A DNA stretch of 64,000 nucleotides from Buddleja alternifolia. Lineage: Eukaryota > Streptophyta > Magnoliopsida > Lamiales > Scrophulariaceae. The translations under genes were made by a program, and so were the position numbers. The notes beneath the pieces are model-generated. The model was given only the letters and a program-made list of their open reading frames with translations, was not told the DNA's origin and made no database searches. The stretch lies in the NCBI GenBank assembly GCA_019426215.1, contig CM033391.1, positions 10,900,708 to 10,964,707 of the forward strand, given 5' to 3'. Of this stretch, positions 23,398 to 34,184 are shown in pieces; the stretch's first letter is position 1; each line of letters starts with the position of its first letter.

Positions 23398-26300
23398 ATG
23401 GCACCAAAGAAATCATTGTCTACTTCTGCTGAACTTACCATCAAGGTGACTGAAAGCCTTGTTGTCGACTGGAAATTTCTCTATGAACAACCTCAGATCA
23501 ACCTGACGGACATGGTCGTCAAAGCTGGGCTCAAACCATTCTTGACCCAATACTCTTATATGTTTCCAACTGAAGTTGATACCTTTTGGAAGACTGCTAC
23601 ACTTTCAGAGGACAAGAAGTCGATTTCTTGTCTAATCTCTTTATCCAAGAAGGAGTCTCCAAAGAAATTTCTCTTATCTGCTTCCACCATCGCCAAGAAC
23701 TTCAATCTTCCAAATGAGGGTGAGGCATTGGATTGCGTTACATTGAAACAGATCAAGGAAGCATGGACAATCATGAGTGCGTACGACGATGTGCCCTACA
23801 CTCAATACTTCGAAAAGAAAGACCTGGTGTCCAAATACCGGCTATTGGCTGATTTCTGCAGCAAGATCATAGAATGTCGAGTGGGAACCTTTGATAAGGT
23901 AAACCCTGCACAATTTCAGATGATGACTGCTATACTCCTCAACATCAAAATCAACTGGAGTAAGTACATCTTTGGAAGGTTTCGGGATAGTCTAAGCACT
24001 TCGAATAAGATTTATGGACTCGTTCTAAGAGACCTATTGTACAAATCAAACTGTGTATACTCGTCTGGACTTCCGTTGAATAAGTCCAAGTTGTTGGGAA
24101 AAAGGATTCTGAACAATCTGTTCAATCCTCCAAAAATTGGTGGTGCGGCTAAACCACTATCTGAGCGTCTGGAAGTACGTCAAGCGTCCGATTAAGAAGC
24201 GGAGCGCCAGTGCCAGAAGAAGCTGTGAAGTGTCGGGCTGCAACAAAGAAGAGGGCTCCCAGAAAGCCAAAAGTTTAATTTGCCACCTCCTCTCAAAAGG
24301 TTGGTGAGGATGCCGAGGACAAGCTACCTCTCAAAAGAAAGAAGTTGGAAGGGATCATCAAACAAATAGACTTTGCAGAACCAGCTGCTGATCCTCCCGC
24401 TCCATCGTCTAAACTCGTTGAAGGAGTCAACATAAAGAAAATCTTCAAGCGTTCCAGGACTAGCAAGCGTCGAGTTGATCCTGAAGAGCCTGAGACTGAT
24501 GAGCCAAGCGCTCAAGTCGCTGTTGAGCCAAGCGCTCAAGTCGCTGTTGCGCCAAGCGCTCAAAGAATTGCTGTTGAGACTAGCTCTCAGGGTAAGTTTA
24601 TTTCTTCCCACAGCATTTCTATTCCTACATTTGTAGAAGATCCTGCTCTTATAGAGGATAGCTCTTGTATTTCAGCTATAGTACCAGCTGCTGCTGAAGC
24701 GTCCACAGATATTCTCTTGGATGTTGATTTGACCAAAGTCGTTACTATCGCTAAAGATGTTGCCACAGAAGTTGCTGCAATTGAAGCTGAGGAACCTGCT
24801 GCTATAACAGAGGCACGCTCAGAAGGTCAGAGCGATGCTGAAGACGTTCCAGTTCCTCGTCACTTTTTCCAACTCGATCCGCTGAAGACAATTGATCATT
24901 CAATTAACTTCATGCCCCCAGCGCTGGAAGAAGATTTCATTCCTGCAGGATACAATGAAGCGAGATATATTGCTGCAGAGACTGACGTTGCTCGACTGAT
25001 TGATTTTGACAGTCGAATCAAAGCCATCATACAAGACAGACAAGGAGGCAGAACTCCTAGATGTGACGTGGACTTGGCATACTATCTGGATTATGGGCAC
25101 AGCAAGCCAACCGGGTTCGCTCTAAGGGATTACAACATTCGTGTGTATGAGCCTCTACGTCCTAGCTTTCTCAATCCTTCAGAGTTAGTATTGAACAGAG
25201 AAGGCTACACACATTTCCCTCAGACTGCTCATAGCCCTGAAAACCTTGCGTCGGTCCATCCACTTCGTCTGTGGAAGAATAAAGTTGTTCATGCCAGTGA
25301 CCGTCTTGAATCGTTGACAGACTTGCTTCAGACTGAAGCTGATGCATATTTTGATAGCGTCTGGAATGCAAACTATCAGCCTGATAGACACCGCTTTGAA
25401 GCTATCAGAGACATTCATCTTGAAGGCATTCGCGCTATGGTGACTGCTGGCACAGACTACTGCATAAATGAAGTCAACTGGGTTGAAGCGTATATGGGAC
25501 ATAAATATACTTTCTCAGAGTTAGTCCAAGCTCCCCATCTTTTTGGCATAGGCATGGATGACAAGAAGCGTCAGTTCGCCAAGTATTGCCTCAAGCAGCG
25601 TCAACAGAGAGTCGGACCTGTTCTCAAGTTCCCAATTGTTAGACATCAAATTGAATAGTGTCTGCGTCAAGAGCTTCACAGATTATCCTCTACTCCTCTT
25701 CTGTTCAACGCTCAAGCCTCTTCCAGTGGTACATCTGGTGTATTGTGCTTGAATTTTGCTCCAAGCCACTGTGAAGAAAATTTCAATTTGATGGTGAAGA
25801 TTTTAACTCCTGTCTCTCTTTTCGATAAGATCTTCACTGCCAATCTCAGACCTTGGAACGGCTCAGTAATCAGTCCATTCAAAGGATATCCACTGCTCCC
25901 TTCAATCCGCAGCGAGGTACTCGATCACTATGAGTTTGTCCTCTCCCTGTTTGAAAGGAATCAAGAGCTGGCTCAAGCAATTTATCCATATCTTGAAGAG
26001 TACTATGCTGACTGTGTACCTGAACATCGGCGCCCTACGTCTCTTCCCTCCGACTGCTTGATTGGCTTTTCCAGACATTACTGTCCAGATTCACTCTTTT
26101 CAATTGCTCAAGCGCCGTCCAAAGTCTTCCCAAATCATGTGCTTGATATCATTGGTCCAATGCAAATCAGGGCCATTGATAGTCCTCTTCGCACATTCAT
26201 CTCCGGTACTTATATTTCTCGAACCAGACTCACTGAACTCTTGGACTCTGCATCCACTTCTTATGCCGAGTTAGCAAGCTGGAACTTCCAATTCGATGAC

Positions 26301-27536
26301 TTTCGTCAACCTGAATCAACGCTTGAGGAAGCGCCTGCTAAGTCAGCTGAAGCGTTCACGTCTGCAGTTACAAGTATTCCAGCGCCTACTGAAGACCCTG
26401 TTCAAGCGTCTCCACCAGAGGATATCCCTGACGCTCCTGAACATGTTACTGATGATAGTGCTGAGGATCTTCCCGTTGCTCTTCGAGGTACTATTTTTGA
26501 CCCAGCCTATCAAGTTTCATTTGACTCTCTCAAACACTCATCAAGGTTCAAGCGATCGACTCCTCAAGCGGTTCAATCAGATGAGAGTCAATCCTTTGGT
26601 CCTTTACTCAAATCCGTCTTGGAGACTATTAGCGACCACGCTACTCAGAATGCAGAATCTCTCCATTGGATTAAAGACGATCTGGCAAAGAGTGAAACTC
26701 ACGTAATGAGCGCTCAAATTGCTCATATGCGTAGTTCAGCTCAAGCGGTTGTTGGTGAGTGCAAACAAAATTTTCAAGAAATGCATGATGCCACTCACGC
26801 AATCTAACTTGCCATGAAAGAAGAGCTTGAAAAGCGCCTTGAAACCCTTGAGACCTCTGTGAATGATGCTACCAGCGCCAAGCTTCTCGCTCTGCAGGAA
26901 CGCTTCGACAAACGTCTGGATGACATCACAGCTTCTATGTCTCAGATTGCTCATCAGGTCAGTGTACTCACAGACCATTTCTTAAAATCTGATGATGGCA
27001 ATAAGGGGGAAAAGAAGAAGAAAGGAGAAAAGAGGAAAGAGTCTAGTTCAAGAGCTGAAGAGCCTCCGTCTCCTAAGCGTCAAGTGCTTCCTTCTCCTTC
27101 TGCGCTTAATCTTCCGTCTTGGATAACTGCTCTGAAACAAAGTACATCTGGAGCACCTAGTAGTACACTAAGGGAACCTCCAAGAGCGTTATATCCAAAT
27201 CTACCAGTACCTACAAGAGCACTTCTTGAACAGTTTGACATCCCTCTTCAAAGAACGTCCATTCCAGAACCTACAGATCCAAAAATCTTAGCTGAAGAGA
27301 GGAAGATGACTGACTTTATCCAAGCTTTTCGAATCTGCCTAAGGTATATTGGTATTGACCCAACTGACTGGGACAATCATTTTACTGACTTCAAGAAGAG
27401 ACAACAAGAAGAAAATAAGCTCATAATCAACAAAGATCATGAAGCAATGATGACCTTGGAAGACAATCTAACTGAAGCTATCCGAGCGAAATGCCCAAGC
27501 GATACAAAGTCAGACCAAGACGTTAAAACTTTCTGA
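23398..27536 (+). pseudogene. Sirevirus env-like region of element A, four open stretches
   Basis: Open stretches 23398-24195, 24345-25658, 25743-26807 and 26814-27536. The last three share a frame, interrupted by TAG at 25656-25658 and TAA at 26805-26807 (each one transition from a Gln codon). A frame change separates the first. The first part starts MAPKKSLSTSAELTIKV and is globular. The middle is Ala/Glu/Pro-rich with AQVAVEPSAQ repeats. The last has a coiled-coil-like stretch (EELEKRLETLETSVNDA, ERFDKRLDDITASMSQIA) and a Lys-rich patch. Sirevirus env-like proteins of unknown role sit here; their envelope status is unproven. I see no convincing signal peptide or transmembrane segment, so the label is positional. 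Confidence 0.75.
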
Positions 27537-27747
27537 TTTTACATTATCTATATTCTTGTCTTTTATTTCTTTACTTGTTCAGTTGTAAAAATGCTTGTAA
27601 TTCTCGATATATATAAAATGCATTGTTTTTAGCTGAAACATCTCGTTGAAGCGTAACTAACTTTAACTAACGTTATCTAATCAAAGTTAACTTTTACTTT
27701 TGGCTTTCTAACTCTTGAACTATAAAAGAGTAAGTATTGCCATCATC
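27537..27747 (+). other. Non-coding stretch before the PPT of element A
   Basis: AT-rich, with no open frame of note. Phrases such as TATAAAAGAGT and 'gccatcatcaaaaa' recur at the same place in elements B and C. Confidence 0.6.
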
Positions 27748-27761
27748 AAAAAGGGGGAAAT
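27748..27761 (+). promoter_or_regulatory. Polypurine tract of element A
   Basis: AAAAAGGGGGAAAT directly before the 3' LTR; the expected plus-strand primer site. Confidence 0.9.
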
Positions 27762-29317
27762 TGTTAGGAATTTCATGTTAGAAGTTTTGATGATGACAAT
27801 TAGGACTTTTTGTTAGACCCCAAAAATATGTAAGTTTTATTTTGGTAGAAAAATTTGTATAAGCTTTGAAGCGTTAGATTTGTAATAAGCTTATTAGGCT
27901 TTGTTTTATTTTATTTTAGATTGTTAGGCAAAGTAGTCTTAGGCTGAGCGTCTGATAATTTCTGAGTGAGTTTATCAGTGGTAAAGTTCGAAGACTCAAG
28001 CGCCTGATCTCTGAAAGAAGATACAGTCTCCAAGCCTTTAATTGACCAGCTACATCAAGCGTCACCTTATGGGACAGAAGTACTTTCACCTGAATTTATT
28101 TCTAAGTCCAGAAGGAGTTTAATGCAAATATTCTCAAAGCATTAAGTACCAACGGGTATTTAATTCAAATGCATTAAATGCTGATAAGAGCATTAAATGT
28201 GATAAGCACTTTCAGACGTACGGAGAAGTCACCCTATTGGACTGTCAACTATCTCAGACTGCAGCACCAACTTTTGTGCAGCAGATTTGCAGGAAAAAGG
28301 ACAAAAGGTTGTTCACTCGCGAAAGTGAGAGACACGCGCCAGTGCATGTGTCAAACGGACACTTTCTCCAAGAATGCCTATAAATAGAACTTCAACAACA
28401 AGCCAAAAGAAGAGATCAATTATCAAGCCAAATTGTTGTTGCATTGAAGTCTCATTCCTCAAATTCTCAGAAAAGCCAGAATATTCAAGAAAACATTTCA
28501 CTTGCTTTTCTTCAAATCCTGAGACAGTCAACAAATATCTCAAACATTCTTTTCGAAGAAACCACTTTCCTACTGAGATATTCCCAAGTTGTTTGAACTT
28601 CATCAAAATCAAACAAACCGTTTTAGAAAACCCCATCCAAGCCTCGCGATCTGTGTGAAGTCGAAGTTGGATACTTGCATTATTTCTGGGTGAAAGAAGC
28701 AAGGGGATTGAAGTGATTTGGAGCAGAAATCTGTGTGATCAAGGAGCTCAAGTCATCGACATCCATCTCTCCCTAATTTGTAGAAGTTTCTGTGTGATTC
28801 TTTGAGAATCATTTTAGTGGATTGCCTCCGAGTGCAAAGGAGAAGAAGGACGTAGTTGGGATTACACCACCCAACGAACCTTACAAACTTTGTGTCATTT
28901 ACTTTTCAGTCAATTCCTTCATCTATCATATCATTGCATAAGTAAAACACAATCAAAAGCTAAGCAACTAAGAAAACTCTTGTGACGCTAAAACTTTCAA
29001 AGAGAAGACTCCAAAAAATCATTCCGCTGTGCTAACACTGATTAAAAGAACTGAACGCTTAACCTACTTGGTCAAAGTATTCAATTCTTGAAGTCTGAGT
29101 TAACTTTATAAAATATTCTTCATCAGACGCTTCGCCAAAGCACCAATATTTTAAGTGAACGCTTAAGTCAAGCGTTAGACACTTCAAGCGTCTACCTTTT
29201 TCAAGCGTCCAAAAACCTTTTGATACGAAATCTTTTGAAGTAAAAAAAAAAGACTTCAGGGTCTATTCAACTCCCCCCCCCCTTCTAGACCCTTTCGTAT
29301 GCCACTTGGGACCAACA
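27762..29317 (+). repeat. 3' LTR of element A
   Basis: Nearly identical to 15655-17211. It retains a perfect TATA box CTATAAATAG at about 28378. Observed differences from the 5' LTR include gatgatAac/gatgatGac, aataGgc/aataAgc, agcTcc/agcGcc, ttttCagg/ttttGcagg-type changes and the poly-C length. Confidence 0.95.
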
Positions 29318-29322
29318 CCATC

Positions 29323-30240
29323 GTTTTTATATCATCGATTTTTCACCTCTCCTTGATTTAGAAAGTATGGATGTATTAAATTTATTAAAATCAATTAATT
29401 GAAAATGATTTTTTGCCAAAAATAGGGGGAGTGAAAAATCGGTAATATATAAAAGGTGGTATATAATATCACTCTTTTCAAAAATGAGATTAGATATATT
29501 TTTTGACCACTTGAGAATTGTTTGGTGGTTTGACTTTCACAGACCAAAATTTGAGGAAAAAAATTCGATGAAAACAAATGGCCCAAACATGATTTGGACC
29601 TCTTTAAGTACAAGCCCCAATTACATCAAGACCATAAAGGGTTCCTCCATGGCTTGTCGGATAGGTCCTACAATGATACCCTCTTATATATCCTGGACTT
29701 CCCCTACGCCAATCCGAGCCAAGGTGGAGAACCTCTTGACTGGATATTTCATATGGAGTGCCATTAGCCCATGCGGGTGGAAGTAGTTCAGAAGCCCGCT
29801 GATGGAGGCAGGAGATAGATCCGACTACCACTTCGAACTCTGAACCGCTTGGCAAATTCCAATGCCCCAGTATGAGAGACAAGGGATTTTTGATGACTAA
29901 TCGTCACCCCAAGCCGCTCTAATTGGGCTTCGTAGATCTCCGCGACCCTGCTCTCATAATGGTTGACAATTCAGAATTCAATTTTCAAACAAAACTATAC
30001 AAGTTCTAAAATTTACAACTTTGTTAAAACGTGGTTTTGTAATGCAATTTTTTTTAAAAAATTATAAAAACCCAACGTGGACTAAACACTCATCAAATTA
30101 ACTTTTATACTTCAAGTGCATACTTTAACCTTTCAACCCAACGCTAAACTCACCTGCAACGCATCTTCGTGTCTAAATCAAAACTAATCTATGAGTGATT
30201 CTTAGGAGCACCAGGAGCCCAACTCCCCTTCCACTACAAT
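29323..30240. other. No gene seen
   Basis: 29600-29960 is less AT-rich than its surroundings and gives overlapping open frames on both strands (29484-29786 plus, 29604-29882 minus). None resembles a known protein to me. It may be a remnant of an old repeat, but no ends or motifs are visible. Confidence 0.4.
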
Positions 30241-30456
30241 CTGACAAGTGTAAATTTTCACTATTTCAGCCACTATTGTTGACTTTGCAAAAGGGTCCTT
30301 TATTTGTTATGTTTATTTTATTTCAGTCCATTTAAGTTTCTTGTAAATTTATTTAAACCCATGAGAAAAATTATACATATTTTAAAGAAAAGGGAATTCC
30401 AACCCGCTTTTATAAATCTGCATAAAAACTTTTTATTACATTCATAATTTACATAC

Positions 30457-31218
30457 ATGCCAATTCCTGCTCATATTTTAAGTGCTTTTATTGATTGTCT
30501 TAATACTTTAGAAAACTTTGATTATACTAATACAGAATTAATATTAGAATTACGAAATCAATTAATAATTAGGAGAGAACATTGGGTTAATAATTATCTT
30601 AACATACCTCCTAGATTAAGAGATCACGAAAACTATATTAAGTACCTTTTAATATTGAATATATTAATAGCAGCCTTTATTAAAATAGCTTCTTCTAATT
30701 ATAAAAGATTAGAATATCTAGATTTAGAATATAGTTTAACCGATAGAACCGTAATCTCTTTAGATAAACATAAATTTATTTGTAGATTTGATTCAAATTT
30801 TAAACACAATTTACATTCAGAAAATAAACACTTAAATAGTTTAACAGACTTAATTATATCATTAGCATCAAACTTAGAAATAAATAACGCTAAACTTTGT
30901 AAAACGTTAGAATCATTAAAAGAAACTGTTTTAATAAATAGAGAAATAATAAAGAAGGGTGAAAATAATAATTTAGATTATATTAAACAACAATCTGAGG
31001 AAACTCTAAAAATAGTTAAGGAATATAATAAGCTTTTCCCCACTAAAGACGAAATAATAGAGTTAAAATATAGCTTGGAAAGTAATAAGCTAAAACAATT
31101 AGAAATTAAAACTAAGAAAACTCTAAGCCAAGTAATAGAAAAAATAAATAAATTTGAAGCTCAAAACTTAGAAACAAGTAAAACTTTAAAAAATATAGAA
31201 CGAATAGTTAGCGGATGA
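30457..31218 (+). CDS. Caulimovirid ORF1-like protein (253 aa), unknown function
   Basis: An uninterrupted frame starting MPIPAHILSAF. The N-terminal half is Leu/Ile/Asn-rich; the C-terminal half (from about residue 130) is Lys/Glu-rich with heptad-like spacing, suggesting a coiled coil. It sits where badna- and tungrovirus ORF1 sits and ends in an ATGA overlap with the next frame. I recognise it by position, not by a domain. Being open in a decayed integrant could mean recent insertion or chance. Confidence 0.65.
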   Translation: MPIPAHILSAFIDCLNTLENFDYTNTELILELRNQLIIRREHWVNNYLNIPPRLRDHENYIKYLLILNILIAAFIKIASSNYKRLEYLDLEYSLTDRTVISLDKHKFICRFDSNFKHNLHSENKHLNSLTDLIISLASNLEINNAKLCKTLESLKETVLINREIIKKGENNNLDYIKQQSEETLKIVKEYNKLFPTKDEIIELKYSLESNKLKQLEIKTKKTLSQVIEKINKFEAQNLETSKTLKNIERIVSG

Positions 31219-31553
31219 ATAGTATAGAAAATAGATTAGAATATAAAAGAGCCATTGAACTAGCAAATAAATATCTATATACGGAAGAAGGATTTACTAC
31301 CTATCAAGGAACTAGTAATTCAGATAAATTATATCCTAAACTTTGGAATATTCAATTCACTTTAATTCTACAAATATTCGAAAGGCTAGATAAATTAGAA
31401 AATAAGTTAAAAAAATTAAGTACTAAAATAGACACAGTATCTCAAGTGATTAAAGGAGATTTACAAGATAGTATAGAAGAAAGATTAGCAAATATAGCAC
31501 TAGACGAATCTGAAAAACCTAAAAAGGAACCTAAAAAATATATATATTTGTAA
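31215..31553 (+). CDS. Caulimovirid ORF2-like small protein (112 aa)
   Basis: Starts on the ATGA shared with the ORF1 stop. Contains a Leu/Lys heptad stretch at about residues 55-80 (ERLDKLENKLKKL) and a basic C-terminus (KPKKEPKK), the profile of the small virion-associated, nucleic-acid-binding ORF2 proteins of badna- and tungroviruses. It is in the same frame as the downstream movement-protein frame, separated by TAA and one codon. Confidence 0.65.
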   Translation: MNSIENRLEYKRAIELANKYLYTEEGFTTYQGTSNSDKLYPKLWNIQFTLILQIFERLDKLENKLKKLSTKIDTVSQVIKGDLQDSIEERLANIALDESEKPKKEPKKYIYL

Positions 31554-31556
31554 AAA

Positions 31557-32957
31557 ATGATGAGATCATTTAGTGGTACTAGTAGAACTATAAGTGAATC
31601 AAGTAATAAAGAAAAAGAGAAAGGAAAAATAAGTAATACTTTCACTAAAAGAATGTTTAGAGGATCAGGAAGTCAAAGTTTAGCTAGAGAAGTAGAATTA
31701 GAAGAAATAATAGACGTAGAAGAAAATCTTAATTTATATAATAACAAGGGAATAGATAAGTTAAAACCTAAAACATTATACAAAGTGGGAAAAATGGACT
31801 TTAACACACATTTAATTAAGAAATTTAGAGAAAAAGAAGTAAAAGTTACAACAAATGCCGAAAATATAAGCTTAGTTAGCCCGGAATGTATAAAACAATT
31901 AAAACAATTAAAGCAAAAGTATATACATTTAGGATTAATTATTGTAGGAATAAAGGGATTAACTAGAAAGGGAACCGGTGGAAAGGTTTTAGTTTTATTA
32001 GTAGATAAAAGTTGGTCTGATGCTAGGAGAGCAGTATTTGCTAGTATGGAAATAGATATGACTAATAATGTAGGAATATTTTATGTAGCCCCGAACATGA
32101 TGAAAAGTATTAAAGATATTAATAAAATTACTATAGGATTACAAACTAGAGGATATGAAACATATGATGGTAACAACTTAGTAGTTTCTATAGCATTTTT
32201 AGGAAGAGTAACCAATAATAGTTTTCCTCAATATAAAATTAATATAGATGGGATAATAGATGGATTAGCCTCAGTAGGAGTAAAAATGATTAAACCTTTA
32301 AATATTGATAATAACGATTTAAATGGAGAAAAATGGGAATTAACCAAACACTTAGAAGAAAATGAGACTGTCAAAGTTCCAGGAGAAAGTGTAATGTATA
32401 CAAACAGTAGAGGTCAAACTTCTATTAGATTTCTTAATTACCAAAAACAAGATCCCAAAGAAAATTTAGAAGATCTAGAAGAAGAAACTGATAATGAAAC
32501 TGAAACAAGCTACATGAATATTATAGAAGAAGAAGAAGTTAGAATAACTAGTAGATTCGCAAATTGGGAAATAATATCTGACATAGAAAGCGAAGAAGAT
32601 GAAGAGGAAGAAAATATAGAAGAAATAGACGAAGAAATTAGACAATTAGAAAGTCAGCTTAAAAATGATTATAGACCAAAAAATATGGAAGAAATATTAA
32701 GAAAAAATTTCGAGATAAATAATTTAAGAGAATTAGTAGACGAAATGTATTTTGAAGCAATGAATTTAGATATCAATTTAGAATCAGCTGAAAAAGAATT
32801 TAAACAATATTATAATATTGATTTAGTAGATGATATAGTTTCAGGAAAAATAGAATTTAAAAATTTCTTTAAAGAAAAAGGTAGCAATGAAGTAGCTTTT
32901 ATGGCAGATAGCCAAGCAAGTACTAGTAGTAATATAGGAAAAAGAACTAGAGTATAA
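31557..32957 (+). CDS. Viral movement-protein portion of the polyprotein (466 aa to first stop)
   Basis: An open frame whose central part (about residues 75-250) has the 30K-superfamily movement-protein look, including GLTRKGTGGKVLVLLVDKSW and GIFYVAPNMM. It is followed by a long acidic segment (about 300-375, EEDEEEENIEEIDEE) that leads towards the coat protein. Movement proteins of this class modify plasmodesmata to pass virus between cells. The frame ends at a TAA (32955-32957) that is probably decay, since the coat-protein frame continues in the same phase; another in-frame stop lies at 33063-33065. Confidence 0.75.
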   Translation: MMRSFSGTSRTISESSNKEKEKGKISNTFTKRMFRGSGSQSLAREVELEEIIDVEENLNLYNNKGIDKLKPKTLYKVGKMDFNTHLIKKFREKEVKVTTNAENISLVSPECIKQLKQLKQKYIHLGLIIVGIKGLTRKGTGGKVLVLLVDKSWSDARRAVFASMEIDMTNNVGIFYVAPNMMKSIKDINKITIGLQTRGYETYDGNNLVVSIAFLGRVTNNSFPQYKINIDGIIDGLASVGVKMIKPLNIDNNDLNGEKWELTKHLEENETVKVPGESVMYTNSRGQTSIRFLNYQKQDPKENLEDLEEETDNETETSYMNIIEEEEVRITSRFANWEIISDIESEEDEEEENIEEIDEEIRQLESQLKNDYRPKNMEEILRKNFEINNLRELVDEMYFEAMNLDINLESAEKEFKQYYNIDLVDDIVSGKIEFKNFFKEKGSNEVAFMADSQASTSSNIGKRTRV

Positions 32958-33089
32958 CCAGATTATAGTGAAGTTCCAGCTAGAAATGTAGAAATGAGTG
33001 GTAGACCAGAATGGAAAAATCCAACATATGAATATGGATCAACGCAGCCAAATAAATATATATGATCAAGACAACCCATAGGAAAAACC

Positions 33090-34184
33090 ATGAGTGGAAC
33101 TATGTTTGTAATTGAATTAGGAAGTCCACAAATGTGGCCAGAAGAAATAAATATATGGGAACAATGTGTAGTAAGACATTGGGAAACAAATAAAAAGGCA
33201 GATATGGATATGTTTAATTTTTTAGAAACATGCTTAGGACCTACATCATTATCTATCTGGCAAAGCAAGAAGAAGAAAGATCCTAATAGAATTAATGAAA
33301 TAAAGGCCTTAGGAAATAATCCCTATAATTTTACTAGTTTTATTAGAACGTTAATAATAGGAATAGATCCAGGAAGAGAAAATACATTCATACAAGATAC
33401 GGCACTTAGAAACCTAGAACAACTCACTATAACCGATATGAAATATATTATACCTTTTAGTCAAGATTTTACAAGGTTAATAGGAGAAGCTAATAAAGTA
33501 TTTGATGAAGAATTATGTAATAGATATTTTACGAAATTACCCCAAGATTTAGGAAAAAGAATACATGAAGAATGGATAAAAACTAATGGTAATCTTACAG
33601 GATTAGGTATAGAACCTAGAGTACAATATACTTTCTTTAAACTTCAGGAATGGTGTAAAGAAGAATTTATTAGAGAACAAATTAGAAAGCAATCTTATGA
33701 GTTTTGTAGAAAAGCTATATACACTCCACAACAATATGGACAGAAGAATTACTTTAAGCCAAAACGCAAAATATTAAGGAAATCAAATAAACCAAAATCT
33801 AGTTTTAGACAATATAGGCAAGGAAGAAAGCCACCTAATTATGTTAAAAAGCCATCAACAAGAAAATGCACATGTTATATTTGTGGAGATCCTAAACATT
33901 TAGCTAATAGATGTCCGAAAAGACAGTTTAATATGGAACGGGCAGCCATAGCAGAACAATTAGATGAAGACGTAGTAAGTATAGACGGTAATGAAAGTGA
34001 TAATGAAAGCATATTTAGTATAGTAAGTGAAGAAAGACCAGAAATTCCAAATATAATAGAATATACCTATATGAATAATTCATGTGAACATAAATATATA
34101 AATGGAAAGGGAACTATGAGTGTAGCCTGTAGTATTTGTAGACTATATCCTGATATGCATTTAAGATATCAGTGCAAAACATGA
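33090..34184 (+). pseudogene. Viral coat-protein portion with zinc-finger motif
   Basis: Same phase as the movement-protein frame. It carries the coat domain (NPYNFTSFIRTLIIGIDPG), a basic segment, and the caulimovirid RNA-binding finger CTCYICGDPKHLANRC (CXCX2CX4HX4C) near residue 255. A second Cys/His cluster follows (from about 34081), as in badnaviruses and relatives. The frame is closed at 34182-34184 inside that second cluster, and the remaining Cys residues continue in another frame, so a frame break is likely there. Confidence 0.8.

Larger units (their letters stand above)
15655..29317 (+). mobile_element. Complete Sirevirus-type Ty1/copia retrotransposon (element A, 13.7 kb)
   Basis: LTR - PBS - gag - PR/IN/RT/RH - purine-rich boxes - env-like region - PPT - LTR. 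The 5-bp target duplication CCATC lies at 15650-15654 and 29318-29322. The LTRs are about 1557 and 1556 bp and differ by roughly 20 substitutions counted by eye, so the insertion is fairly recent. IN before RT places it in Ty1/copia. A large extra coding region after pol and repeated TTTAGGGGGAA boxes between them are Sirevirus (SIRE1/Maximus) traits. All coding regions carry stops or frame breaks, so the copy should not be autonomous. Confidence 0.95.

Noticed and set aside
22767..23398. Stop-codon readthrough from pol into env as reported for SIRE1
   Set aside because: Here pol ends in TAA and the env-like frame begins about 630 bases later in another frame; no readthrough context.
29604..29882. 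92-residue minus-strand frame in a GC-richer patch
   Set aside because: No recognisable domain, overlapped by an equally plausible plus-strand frame; left unannotated.
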